Origin: an uncultured Gammaproteobacteria bacterium
GTDB lineage: Bacteria; Pseudomonadota; Gammaproteobacteria; HK1
Reading direction: 5' to 3'
Assembly (NCBI GenBank): GCA_958295465.1
Contig: OY282353.1
Location: forward strand, 2,285,001-2,349,000
Length of the DNA: 64,000 bases
Part shown: piece after piece, positions 1-7,775 of the stretch
Layout: each line of letters starts with the position of its first letter
Numbering within the stretch: the stretch's first letter is position 1
Translations under genes and position numbers: made by a program
Notes under the pieces: generated by a model
Told to the model about the DNA's origin: nothing
Seen by the model: the letters and a program-made list of their open reading frames with translations, nothing else
Database searches by the model: none

Positions 1-315
1 TCCATGCTCCGGTGTCCGCCGGGCCGGCCGGCCCCGCGCGCGCCTGGCTCGCTCCACCCGCCGTTTCAGTTGCTTGTCGGCGTGCGTGCGCCGTTCCAGA
101 AACGACATCCGCTCGACGTCCGGCGGGCGCAGCAACCTCTTTCGGTTCCTGGCGATGGTGGAGTCCTCGTCCGCGTTCGCAAAGTGGTCGAGGTCCAGCC
201 CCTGCGGCAGCGTCGCCAGCGACCGCGCCCGTTCCGCCACTTCTTCGAAGCCGGCGATTTCGTCGAATGGAATCGCGAAGAACCTCTCCTCGCGGGACGC
301 GCCGGAGACGCTCAT
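1..315 (-). CDS. Hypothetical protein, N-terminal part only (runs off the left edge)
   Basis: An open frame begins at ATG 315 (minus) and stays open to the window edge, giving 105 codons. A GGAG lies about 8 bases before the start. The visible protein is charged: it starts MSVSGASREERFFAIPF and becomes very Arg-rich after about residue 60, with no signal peptide or membrane segment. I recognise no family. It lies 122 bp downstream of the sulfotransferase on the same strand, so it may be the next gene of the GT8-sulfotransferase operon. Its support is the start, the ribosome site and the context; frames in this GC-rich DNA are often open by chance. Confidence 0.45.
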   Translation of the reverse strand, partial: MSVSGASREERFFAIPFDEIAGFEEVAERARSLATLPQGLDLDHFANADEDSTIARNRKRLLRPPDVERMSFLERRTHADKQLKRRVERARRARGRPARRTPEHG

Positions 316-437
316 GGCCGATGCTCCCGCGGTCCCCGGACGCTGGCTGGCAGGCACGTGGCCCATGTCGCCGCCGGCGACACGGCCGGGCTCGGGCTGC
401 CCGGAGGCGCCAGGGTCCGCGAGACGCCGCATTCGGG

Positions 438-1289
438 CTATTCCATGACGTCGTAGCCGAACCAGGCCAGGGTGTCCCGATGCGTCCGGAACACGCGGCT
501 GAACGCCGCGACCTCCCCGGCGTCCAGGCGCGCCAGGTGGCGCGGATTCATGTCGGCCAGCATTTCGTCGTAGCCCTTCACCGCAAGGCGCCGGCGCAGG
601 TCCAGGTCTTCGAGCTGCGGCACCAGGGAGCGAATCCCGTCCGCCACGCCCACCGGATCCGCGCACATCCGCTCGTAGGTGAAGAACACCCCGCGGTCTC
701 CCCACGCCTCGAGGTTGCGGCGCTGCCGGGCCAGGCAGTTGGCCGCATGGGTCGCCGCCGCCGCCGGCAGGCTCTTGCCCTGCTCCTCGAACTGGCGGCG
801 GTAGCGCCTTGGGAAGCTGGTGCGGTAGTAACGGCAGATGCCTTCGCAGACGGCGTAGGGGTTGCGCACCATGAACAGGAACCGGGCGTTGCGGAAGTGC
901 CGGACGAGCTGTTCCACGCACAGCAGGTGCGACGGCGACTTGGTGACGAACACCGAGGCGCGGGCGTCGGCGGCCCAAGCTTGGAAGTACCATGCCTTGC
1001 GGGTGCGCGGCCAGTCGTGCTCCCGGGGGTCGGAGAACAGGTCGAGCCAGCGCTGCTCGGCGGCCCACAGCAACCCGGGGAGCCACCGGTCGGGGCCGTG
1101 TGGCCGCCACGGCAGCGGGCCGGCGTAGCCGTGCATCTTCTGGCCCTCCCGCGGCAGGCGCCAGACCGCGCGGCTGGCCTCCAGGGCGCCGGCCAGGAAG
1201 GAGGAGCCGCTGTCGTTCGGGCAGATGACGAACAGGTGGGCGTCGAGCAGGCGGGCGAGGTCCCGGTTGGCGGCGGGGATGCGGTTCAT
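438..1289 (-). CDS. Sulfotransferase family protein
   Basis: Predicted 283-residue PAPS-dependent sulfotransferase. The N-terminal CPNDSGSSFLAGAL matches the 5'-phosphosulfate-binding loop of the family, and RFLFMVRNPYAVCEG around residue 140 matches the 3'-phosphate-binding segment with its conserved Arg. TKSPSHLL precedes it, as in many bacterial members. There is no signal peptide, so it acts in the cytoplasm. The start ATG (1289) overlaps the TGA of the upstream GT8 gene by four bases, which indicates translational coupling. Because a small peptide gene precedes that GT8 gene, the acceptor could be that peptide or a glycan. The substrate is inference; the family assignment is firm. Confidence 0.85.
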   Translation of the reverse strand: MNRIPAANRDLARLLDAHLFVICPNDSGSSFLAGALEASRAVWRLPREGQKMHGYAGPLPWRPHGPDRWLPGLLWAAEQRWLDLFSDPREHDWPRTRKAWYFQAWAADARASVFVTKSPSHLLCVEQLVRHFRNARFLFMVRNPYAVCEGICRYYRTSFPRRYRRQFEEQGKSLPAAAATHAANCLARQRRNLEAWGDRGVFFTYERMCADPVGVADGIRSLVPQLEDLDLRRRLAVKGYDEMLADMNPRHLARLDAGEVAAFSRVFRTHRDTLAWFGYDVME

Positions 1290-2215
1290 GCGCTTTCGCG
1301 CCACGGCCGGCCCCGCTTCCCGTGGAGCCGCTCGCGGGCGCTGCGCACGTGCGCGCGGGCCAGGCAGTCCACGTAGGCCTCCGTCCAATGCCCGTAGGCC
1401 CGCGACGGCTTGAACGCCGCGTCGCCCCGTGTCCAGCGCAGCATGGCCTGCGGCATCCACGGCTTGACCGGGCCGGCGAAGTGCAGCGCCTTGGCGTCCT
1501 CGACGGCCCAGCCCTGGCGGGCATGGATCTCCGCGGCCATCGGAACCACGAAGTCGTAGCGCCAGTCCACCAGCGTCTGGCGCCCGGCGAAGTACCGGTT
1601 CAGGACGAGCTGGTCGGTGTGCTGCGCGGGCCTGTCGCGCCACGTGTCGGGCTGCACCAGGGCCAGCAGGTCCGCATGGCAGCCTTCCTGCTCCGCGAGC
1701 CTCGCGTCGATCGCCAGGAAGCCGCTGCCGAACGTATTTTCCAATGCGCCGGCCCCGGGCGGCACGGCCTCGAAGCTGGCGGCGTCCCGGCCCAGGCCGC
1801 GCAGGCACGCCTCGTCGCTACGACAGAGCAGCAACGCCGGCGAATGGAACAGCTCGTCCACCGGCGCCCGGAACAGGACGTCGCTGTCGTAGAACAGCAC
1901 CTTGCGGTAGCCGCGCAGCCGGAACGCCTCCAGGGAGTAGAACTCGCCCAGCCGGGCGGCCAGGCGCGGCTGCACGGCGCCCAGGGTGGCAAGGCGTTCG
2001 CGCAGCTCGGGCGACACCGGTTCGAAGCGGACCTTGCCGCAGGCGTCTTGCAGGCACCGGCGCTGGCTCGCCGGCAGGGCGTCGTGGATGACGACGACGT
2101 CGCCGTCGAAGGCGGGGTGGTGCTTCAGGAAAGAGCAGATCGTGACGAGGGTCCCCGGCACGAAGGATTCCGTGGCCGCGGTGACGAAGCAGACGGGTGC
2201 ATGGCGCGCGCCCAT
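1286..2215 (-). CDS. Glycosyltransferase family 8 protein
   Basis: 309-residue nucleotide-sugar glycosyltransferase of the GT8 fold (LgtC/glycogenin type). The metal-binding DxD is DSD at residues 110-112 in KVLFYDSDVLF. A second conserved region, FGSGFLAID, lies near residue 160. The C-terminal LHFAGPVKPW matches the H-x2-G-x2-K-P-W signature of the family. It is cytosolic, with no signal peptide. The gene follows the small peptide gene by 27 bp and overlaps the sulfotransferase by 4 bp, so the three likely form one operon. The first 66 codons are also present as a second, truncated DNA copy just upstream, evidence of a local tandem duplication. The acceptor is unknown; the adjacent peptide or a surface glycan are both possible. 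Confidence 0.9.
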   Translation of the reverse strand: MGARHAPVCFVTAATESFVPGTLVTICSFLKHHPAFDGDVVVIHDALPASQRRCLQDACGKVRFEPVSPELRERLATLGAVQPRLAARLGEFYSLEAFRLRGYRKVLFYDSDVLFRAPVDELFHSPALLLCRSDEACLRGLGRDAASFEAVPPGAGALENTFGSGFLAIDARLAEQEGCHADLLALVQPDTWRDRPAQHTDQLVLNRYFAGRQTLVDWRYDFVVPMAAEIHARQGWAVEDAKALHFAGPVKPWMPQAMLRWTRGDAAFKPSRAYGHWTEAYVDCLARAHVRSARERLHGKRGRPWRESA

Positions 2216-2242
2216 CGGTGGGTGGGGGTGGCAGCGTGTGCT

Positions 2243-2443
2243 TCAGGACGTGATGAAATATTGAAAGTCCTCCCTCCCGGCAGTACCGGGGAGGTTGCCG
2301 GTTTCCGTGTCCACCAGCTCGCCCTCTTCGATGTAACGGATGGCCGGCTTGGACCAGGGTTTCTTCGCCGCCGCCGGGGCCGGCGCTCCGCCTGCGCCGT
2401 CTTCGTTACCGGACAGGCTTTCTACGGGGGGGAGGGGCATCAT
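2243..2443 (-). CDS. Small lasso/RiPP-leader-like peptide, copy 1
   Basis: 66 residues, preceded by AGGAG and two consecutive ATG codons (2443, 2440). The N-terminal half is Gly/Ala/Pro-rich. The second half begins KKPWSKPAIRYIEEGEL and then DTETG, resembling the W/Y-x2-P-x-I/L ... G ... T leader signature bound by PqqD-like (RRE) proteins in lasso-peptide systems. The last residues are REDFQYFITS. A second copy 0.6 kb upstream keeps the leader and the tail but differs in between, the pattern expected of a precursor peptide. It sits directly before a GT8 and a sulfotransferase. No lasso cyclase, leader peptidase or RRE gene is visible here, and the spacing of acidic residues does not fit one ring size in both copies, so the class is uncertain. 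Confidence 0.6.
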   Translation of the reverse strand: MMPLPPVESLSGNEDGAGGAPAPAAAKKPWSKPAIRYIEEGELVDTETGNLPGTAGREDFQYFITS

Positions 2444-2829
2444 TTTCTCCTGTCCATCGGAGTCCGATGGTTCGAAGGCGTCTCTTCCTTTCGTACGTCG
2501 AGCACCGTTTCCCGGATTATCATCGCGGCAGGGGGCCGACTGTAATCCAGAAGGGGTGCCCCGGCCATTCCCGCCAACGTCCCGAACAGGGTCGTGTCAT
2601 CGGGATTTCGCGGTCTCTTCTGCCGCCTGACCCGTTCGAAGCGGACCTTGCCGCAGGCGTCTTGCAGGCACTGGCGCCGGCTCGCCGGCAGGGCGTCGTG
2701 GATGACGACGACGTCGCCGTCGAAGGCGGGGTGGTGTTTCAGGAAAGAGCAGATCGTGACGAGGGTCCCCGGCACGAAGGATTCCGTGGCCGCGGTGACG
2801 AAGCAGACGGGTGCGTGGCGGGCGCCCAT
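2440..2829 (-). pseudogene. Truncated duplicate of the GT8 N-terminus
   Basis: From ATG 2829 the frame repeats the start of the downstream GT8 gene (MGARHAPVCFVTAATESF onward) almost base for base for about 66 codons, to KVRFER. It then runs into unrelated sequence (RRQKRPRNPDD...) derived from a small intergenic repeat and the duplicated 5' region. The DxD and all catalytic parts are missing. The frame ends in TGA at 2440-2442, overlapping the start codons of peptide copy 1, so translation could still couple to it. It is a by-product of tandem duplication of a peptide gene plus GT8 5' end. Confidence 0.8.
2563..2632. repeat. MITE-like element, left half only (copy E)
   Basis: CATTCCCGCCAACGTCCCG followed by CATCGGGATTTCGCGG matches the left half of the element at 48789-48906. 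The right half, with its inverted end, is missing: the sequence passes directly into the truncated GT8 duplicate near 2632. The tandem duplication junction therefore lies inside this element. Confidence 0.65.
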
Positions 2830-2857
2830 CGGTGGGTGTGGGTGGCAGCGTGTGCTT

Positions 2858-3047
2858 TCAGGAACGGATGAAATAGTTACCGTCCTCTCTGGTCTCGTCG
2901 GTGGGGCCGCTTTCCGTGTCCAGCAGCTCGCCCTCTTCAATGTAACGGATGACCGGCTTGGACCAGGGTTTCTTCGCCGCCGCCGGGGCCGGCGCTCCGC
3001 CTGCGCCGTCTTCGTTGCCGGACAGGCTTTCTACGGGGGGGGGGCAT
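2858..3047 (-). pseudogene. Small lasso/RiPP-leader-like peptide, copy 2 (frameshifted at a C10 tract)
   Basis: Paralog of the peptide at 2243-2443. The coding frame reads VESLSGNEDGAGG ... KPWSKPVIRYIEEGELL, then DTESG and the tail TREDGNYFIRS before TGA. A good ribosome site (GGGAG) precedes ATG 3047, but the run after it is ten C residues, where copy 1 has twelve bases (CCCCTCCCCCCC). ATG is therefore out of frame with the peptide, and the tract would need 9 or 12 C to restore it. Upstream in the peptide frame a TGA comes before any start. Either this is a dead copy, or the homopolymer makes it switchable by slippage. Confidence 0.7.
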
Positions 3048-3167
3048 TTTCTTCTCCCTCAACGGCAATCCGATGACTCGAAGGCGCACTTCCTTTCCTA
3101 CGTCGAGCACCGTTTCCAGAATTACTATTGCTGCAGGGACCAGTGGCAAATATCGAAGATGCGCCTG

Positions 3168-3342
3168 TGAACCGCCCCGGGAATCCCGGAGGGTGATTTG
3201 CTTGAGTCAGGCGGCCATCGCCGACTCTTGCAGTGGATGGTCGTAAGTATGCCTCGAATTCAACCGGAGATACATGCCCGAGGGGTCCGAGCAGGCGCCG
3301 GTGGTTGTACCAGTGCATCCATTGGAGGGTGGCGAACTCCAC
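3168..3342 (-). pseudogene. IS3-family transposase (OrfB) C-terminal remnant with IS end
   Basis: The minus strand reads FATLQWMHWYNHRRLLGPLG, the conserved C-terminal part of IS3-family OrfB integrases. It then needs a frameshift to reach the usual ending HPLQESAMAA-stop. The outer end is TGAACCGCCCCGGGA at 3168, the same end as on the plus-strand copy near 22441 and in the palindromes at 33206 and 44471. The rest of the element is gone. Confidence 0.8.
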
Positions 3343-3398
3343 CGCCTCGCAGTGACGTCACGGCCCGCGCCGGTTCCCGCTTTCGCGGAGATGACGGC

Positions 3399-3610
3399 GC
3401 CAAGGGCGTCTACCACATCAACGCGGTCGATGAGGTGACCCAGTTCCAGTTCGTGGGGGCCGTGGAGGCCATCTCCGAGCGCTTCCTCAACCCCGGCGTC
3501 ACCTTCGACCCACTCGACGCCATCGCCCACGCCGTCAGTGCCCTCGATGCCGCCAACGCGCTCAACGACGCCCGTAACGCATTGTTCCGCACCATCGGGC
3601 GCACTTGGCG
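3399..3610 (+). pseudogene. Integrase-core (rve) transposase fragment
   Basis: The plus strand reads GVYHINAVDEVTQFQFVGAV then EAISERFL, typical of the DDE integrase core of IS481-like and related transposases, including one catalytic Asp. Sequence on either side is unrelated, and the later residues (NPGVTFDPLDAIAHAVSAL) do not continue the family. Only about 30 codons are convincing. Together with the IS3 remnant it fills the 3.1-3.65 kb gap, which otherwise holds nothing I recognise. Confidence 0.6.
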
Positions 3611-3655
3611 CGCTTGCGGCCTGACCCCCCCATCCCACCCGCACAACCCCCCGCG

Positions 3656-5419
3656 TCAGCGCGACACGGTGAGGTCCTCGTACCGCGGCAGGAGGCAGGC
3701 CTGGTCCTGCATCGCGTCGCGGCGGAACGGAGCGCCGAGCTCCTTGTTGACCATCACCTCGACCAGGGTCGTGGTGCCGTCGTTCTGGGCCGCGCACGCC
3801 TCCCGCATCGCGGTGGTCAGATCCGCCATGTTGCCGACGCGCACGCCCTTCAGCCCGAACGCCTCGGCCACCCCGGCGTAGCTGAAGGGGTCGCCGAGCT
3901 CGGTGCCGACGAAGCGTTCGTCGAACCACAGGATGTCGTTCTTCTTCTCCGCCCCCCACTGCTCGTTGCGGAACACCACCACCGTCACCGGGATGTCCAT
4001 CCGGTCGCAGGTGGGAAGCTCGTTCAGGCTGATCCCGAACGCGCCGTCGCCGACCAGCGCCACCGCGGGACGATCGGGCCGCGCCAGCTTCGCGCCCATG
4101 ATCGCGGGGAAGGCGTAGCCGCAGTTGCCGAACATCCCCGGCGCGAGAAAGCTTCGCGGCTGCTCGAACGGCAGGTAGCTGTTCGCCATCGCGCAGACGT
4201 TGCCGATGTCGGTGGAGACCATCGCGTCCGCCGGCAGGCCGTCCTGGATCGCGCGCAACGCCTGGCGCGGGGCCAGCCGCTCCGGCGCGTCGGCCTGCGC
4301 GCGGGCGTTCCACGTGCTGCCCGCATCGTCCTCCTCGTGGTCCCAGCCGGCGAGCTTCTGGAGCCAGGCGGACTTCGCGGTGGCGATCCGGTGCCTGCGC
4401 TCCTCGCCCGCATCGCCCGCCCGGTGTCCGTCCAGCGCCTCGACGAGCTGCTGCGCGACGGCGCGCGCGTCGCCGCAGATCGCGACGTCGATCGGCTTCG
4501 CGAGCCCGAGCATGTCGGGGTTCGAATCGACCTGGATGATCTTCGCCTGCCCCGTCCAGTACTCGATGCCGTGCTGCGGCAGGGTGCTGAAGGGGTTGAG
4601 GCGCGTGCCCAGCGCGAGGATGACGTCGGCTTCCCTGACCAGCACCATCGCCGACTCCCAGCCCTGGTAGCCGAGCGGCCCGACCGCCAGCGGGTGGCTC
4701 GCGGGGAAGCTGTCGTTGTGGAGGTAGCTGTTCGCGACGGGAGCGCCCAGGCACTCGGCCAGTTGGCGGCACTCGTCGACCGCGCCGCTCAGCACCACCC
4801 CGGCCCCGGCCACGATGAACGGGCGCTCCGCATCCTTCAGCATCGCGGCGGCGGCGGCGACCGTGTCCACGTCGCCGGGCTGGCGTCCCGGCATGATCGG
4901 GTCCGGGACCTCGACGTCGATCACCAGGCAGAAGTAGTCGCGGGGGATGTTGAACTGCACCGGCGCGGAATGCTGTCGCGCGCGCTGGAAGCAGCGGGTC
5001 AGCGATTCCACCATCCGTTCCGGATGCGCGAGGGTCTCCTGGTGGCAGGTGATCTCCTGGAAATACGGAAGCTGCCGCGTCTCCTGGAACCCTCCGAGGC
5101 CCTGCGACTTCGCCCCGGTCTCGGGGGTCACGATGATCATCGGGGTGTGGTTCCAGTACGCCGCGGCCACCGCGGTCACGAAGTTGGTGATCCCCGGCCC
5201 GTTCTGCGCGATGCACACCGCGATCTCGCCGTTCGCACGGGTGTATCCGTCCGCCATGTGGGCGGCGCCCTGCTCGTGCGCGACATCGACGAATCGAATG
5301 CCCGCGCGCTGGAATATGTCGAGCCCGGGCATGAACGCCGAGCCCACGATCCCGAAGGCCATCTTCACCCCGTTCACCCGCAGCGTTTCGACGAACGCCT
5401 CTTGAGAAGTCATCTTCAT
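3656..5419 (-). CDS. xsc: Sulfoacetaldehyde acetyltransferase
   Basis: 587-residue thiamine-diphosphate enzyme converting sulfoacetaldehyde and phosphate to acetyl phosphate and sulfite, the carbon-sulfur cleavage step of taurine, sulfoacetate and isethionate degradation. The start MKMTSQEAF, the segment ADGYTRANGE, AQNGPGITNF and the run ALGTRLNPFSTLP strongly resemble known Xsc proteins. The catalytic Glu is E49 in AHEQGAA. The ThDP/Mg motif is GDGAFGISLN with the following NEQWGAEKKND. The length is as expected for the family. ATG 5419 follows AGGAAACT at good spacing. It stands alone: no pta, tauXY or sulfite exporter is adjacent. It is divergent from the next gene, so a promoter should lie in 5420-5545. 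It is cytoplasmic. Confidence 0.93.
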   Translation of the reverse strand: MKMTSQEAFVETLRVNGVKMAFGIVGSAFMPGLDIFQRAGIRFVDVAHEQGAAHMADGYTRANGEIAVCIAQNGPGITNFVTAVAAAYWNHTPMIIVTPETGAKSQGLGGFQETRQLPYFQEITCHQETLAHPERMVESLTRCFQRARQHSAPVQFNIPRDYFCLVIDVEVPDPIMPGRQPGDVDTVAAAAAMLKDAERPFIVAGAGVVLSGAVDECRQLAECLGAPVANSYLHNDSFPASHPLAVGPLGYQGWESAMVLVREADVILALGTRLNPFSTLPQHGIEYWTGQAKIIQVDSNPDMLGLAKPIDVAICGDARAVAQQLVEALDGHRAGDAGEERRHRIATAKSAWLQKLAGWDHEEDDAGSTWNARAQADAPERLAPRQALRAIQDGLPADAMVSTDIGNVCAMANSYLPFEQPRSFLAPGMFGNCGYAFPAIMGAKLARPDRPAVALVGDGAFGISLNELPTCDRMDIPVTVVVFRNEQWGAEKKNDILWFDERFVGTELGDPFSYAGVAEAFGLKGVRVGNMADLTTAMREACAAQNDGTTTLVEVMVNKELGAPFRRDAMQDQACLLPRYEDLTVSR

Positions 5420-5545
5420 CGTTAGTTTCCTGTTGATTGCCCGGTGGTTGAAACGACCGGCGCAGTGTGCCGGAGGGGCGCCGGAGCGACAAGATGAAGC
5501 GCAGACGCACTTGTCGCGGTCCCTGCCGATCCCGAGAATGGAACG

Positions 5546-5992
5546 ATGGAGGACGCGGACCATTCCGACCGGGACGCCGGCAGCGCCGCGGGTGATGCCC
5601 TGGGACGGCTTCGAGCCCAGGTGCTGGCCCGATGGCGCGCGTTCCCGGAGGCGCGACGCGGCGCGCTCGACACCCTGCTCGCCGATGCCCTCGCCCACGC
5701 GTCGGCGGCCGATCCGGAGGTGCTGACGGTGATGGACCCGGTGGCCCGTCCCCAGCGGCTGCGGCTCGCCACCGTGGTGGCGGAGGCGGATCTCGACAGC
5801 TTCTACCACAACGAATGGGCCGAGCTCGCGGTCTCCCACGACGGCCGGCTCTTTCTCGTCTACCGCCGGCGCGACGGCGGGGACTACGCGGTCACGTGGT
5901 CGCCGGCGACCACGGTCCCGGCGCCGGTCATGCAGGCGTTGCCGGACGTGCTCGCGACCGCGATGCTCGAGAGCGACGGTGCGGAAGGCTGA
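5546..5992 (+). CDS. Conserved-looking hypothetical protein
   Basis: 148 residues with no signal peptide or membrane helix. A helical N-terminus (ALGRLRAQVLARWRAFPEAR) is followed by a mixed region with aromatic patches (DLDSFYHNEWAELAVSHD, RLFLVYRRRDGGDYAV). I recognise no domain. It is divergent from xsc and directly upstream of the long NfeD gene, whose largest frame overlaps its end by 14 bases, so it may be the first gene of the NfeD-FloA operon. Codon use looks native and the frame is uninterrupted. Confidence 0.6.
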   Translation: MEDADHSDRDAGSAAGDALGRLRAQVLARWRAFPEARRGALDTLLADALAHASAADPEVLTVMDPVARPQRLRLATVVAEADLDSFYHNEWAELAVSHDGRLFLVYRRRDGGDYAVTWSPATTVPAPVMQALPDVLATAMLESDGAEG

Positions 5993-7775
5993 GAACAAAG
6001 AGGCACCCGTGATTCCGCGCAGCGGAATCGCCAAGCGACCGCGCCAGCGGTCGCCACTCGCATGGAACAAACCCGTTCCCCGCCCGTCCACGGCGTTGGT
6101 CGAGGCACCCGCGATTCCGCACAGCGGAATCGCCAAGCGACCGCGCCAGCGGTCGCCACTCGCATGGAACAAACCCGTTCCCCGCCCGTCCACGGCGTTG
6201 GTCGAGGCACCCGTGATTCCGCGCAGCGGAATCGCCAAGCGACCGCGCCAGCGGTCGCCACTCGCGTGCGGTGTCATGCTGGCCGCGGCATGCGCGGTCC
6301 ATCCTGCCCACTCCGCCGGTCCGGCTCCTGCCGCGGCGGATTACGGCACCGTCGGCTACGCCGAGATCGACGACGTCATCGACCGCTTCCAGGACCGCTA
6401 CCTCGCGCGCATCATCGAGCAGGCCCGCGCCGAGGACGTCGACACCCTGCTGGTCCGCATCGACACCGACGGGGGGGAGGTGCAGCACGCGCGCACGATG
6501 TTCAAGCGCATCCTCGACCTTGAAGCAGCCGGGATCCGCACCGTGGCGTTCGTGGATTTCCGCGCGATCTCCGCCGGCGCGCTGATCGCCTACGCCCACG
6601 AGGAGGTGTATCTCGCCGAGACCGCGTCCATCGGCGACATCGGCGTCGTCTTCCAGTCCCCGGAGGGAGAGATCAAGTACGCGCCCGAGAAGATCGAGAC
6701 CGTTATCCGCACCCTGCTGGCCCAGGCGGCGGAGCAGCGTGGCTGGAGCCGCGGACTGCTGCTCAAGATGACCGCGCACAAGCAGACGCTCTATCGGGTC
6801 ACCCGTCCCGACGCGACGGTGGAATACGTCATCGAGGACGATCTCCCGGAGTTCCTCGCGCGCCACCCCGGCATCGACCGCGACGATCCGAAGCAGGTCA
6901 TCGTCTATCGCGGTCCGGACCGCCTCCTCACCCTGACCGGGCTCGAAGCGACGAAGCTCGGCATGGCGACCGGCAACGCCGCCGACCTCGACGCGATGCA
7001 TGAGCGACTCGGCGTCTCCGGAGATGACATCGTCGATCTGTCGCCGCGGGGAGCGGAGCGCGCGGCCTGGGCGCTGTCGCGCTTCGCGCCGATCCTCGCG
7101 GGGCTCGCGGTGCTGTTCCTGCTCTTCGAGCTGAAGACCCCGGGGGTCGGGCTGTGGGCAGGGCTCGCCGCCCTGCTCGGAACGGGATTCCTGCTCACGC
7201 AGTACTCGCTCGACCTCATGGAGCACTACGAGCTGGTGCTGATCTCGATTGGAGCCGGGCTCGTCGTCGCCGAGGTGCTCACCATGGCCGGCGGCGGACT
7301 GCTCGCGGCGGCCGGGGCGGCGATCGGGCTCACCGGTCTGGTGCTCGCGTTCCTGCCGAACGAGCTGACGTTCGACTTCGACGATCCGATCTTTCTCGAT
7401 GCACTGAGAGACGCCGCGCTCAGCGCCGCGGCCGCGGCCGGCATCGTCGCGGCCGGCGTCGTGCTCGCCGTCCGGTACCTTCCGCGCACCACGCTGCACC
7501 GGGGCCTGGCGGTCGAAGGGGCGGTGACCGCGACCAGCGCGGGAGCCCTGGAGGCGCAGACCACCGCACTCGTCGGGCAACGCGGCGAAGCGGCGGAGGC
7601 GCTGCATCCGAACGGAATCGTGCGGCTCGATGGCGAACCGATCCGCGCCCGGGCTCAGCACGGCGCCTGGATCGCGCAGGGCACGGCGGTGGAGGTGGTG
7701 TCGATCGAGTTCGGCGAGGTCGTGGTGCGCGCGGCCGAAGGCGCCCACAGGGCCCGGGAGCGCGGCGAGGGATAG
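5979..7775 (+). CDS. nfeD: Long-form NfeD membrane serine protease (ClpP-like)
   Basis: Membrane-bound ClpP-class protease with a C-terminal NfeD OB-fold domain, which in characterised relatives cleaves flotillin/stomatin partners. From GTG 5979 (598 residues) the ClpP-like part covers about 125-330: DTDGGEVQHARTMFKR, the nucleophile S198 in AISAGALIAYA, and K238 forty residues later, a spacing expected for the Ser-Lys dyad. Three to four helices follow at 360-500, then the NfeD beta domain. The start is unclear: the first 78 codons are the 102-bp repeats. GTG 6213 would give a basic n-region and the hydrophobic stretch LACGVMLAAACAV as signal peptide; ATG 6276 is another option. It leads an operon with short NfeD and FloA. 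Confidence 0.9.
   Translation: MRKAENKEAPVIPRSGIAKRPRQRSPLAWNKPVPRPSTALVEAPAIPHSGIAKRPRQRSPLAWNKPVPRPSTALVEAPVIPRSGIAKRPRQRSPLACGVMLAAACAVHPAHSAGPAPAAADYGTVGYAEIDDVIDRFQDRYLARIIEQARAEDVDTLLVRIDTDGGEVQHARTMFKRILDLEAAGIRTVAFVDFRAISAGALIAYAHEEVYLAETASIGDIGVVFQSPEGEIKYAPEKIETVIRTLLAQAAEQRGWSRGLLLKMTAHKQTLYRVTRPDATVEYVIEDDLPEFLARHPGIDRDDPKQVIVYRGPDRLLTLTGLEATKLGMATGNAADLDAMHERLGVSGDDIVDLSPRGAERAAWALSRFAPILAGLAVLFLLFELKTPGVGLWAGLAALLGTGFLLTQYSLDLMEHYELVLISIGAGLVVAEVLTMAGGGLLAAAGAAIGLTGLVLAFLPNELTFDFDDPIFLDALRDAALSAAAAAGIVAAGVVLAVRYLPRTTLHRGLAVEGAVTATSAGALEAQTTALVGQRGEAAEALHPNGIVRLDGEPIRARAQHGAWIAQGTAVEVVSIEFGEVVVRAAEGAHRARERGEG
6001..6265. repeat. 102-bp tandem repeat (2.6 copies) with REP-like hairpins, in frame with nfeD
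   Basis: Copies begin at 6001, 6103 and 6205 and are nearly identical. Each carries two short inverted repeats: GATTCCGC-GCA-GCGGAATC (the middle copy has GATTCCGC-ACA) and GCGACCGC-GCCA-GCGGTCGC. The 102-bp period is 34 codons, so the array keeps the nfeD frame open and encodes repeats of type IPRSGIAKRPRQRSPLA. Confidence 0.95.

Noticed and set aside
12..1376. Long plus-strand open frame over the sulfotransferase
   Set aside because: It is antisense to a gene with clear sulfotransferase and GT8 motifs; its translation is Arg/Pro/Gly-rich without domains, a typical shadow in GC-rich DNA.
2243..3047. Definite lasso peptide call for the two small peptides
   Set aside because: Counting from any plausible cleavage site, an acidic residue does not fall at position 8 or 9 in both copies, and no cyclase, protease or RRE gene is visible. 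Only the leader resemblance stands.
6001..6265. CRISPR array
   Set aside because: Repeats are 102 bp, contiguous, without unique spacers; no cas genes.
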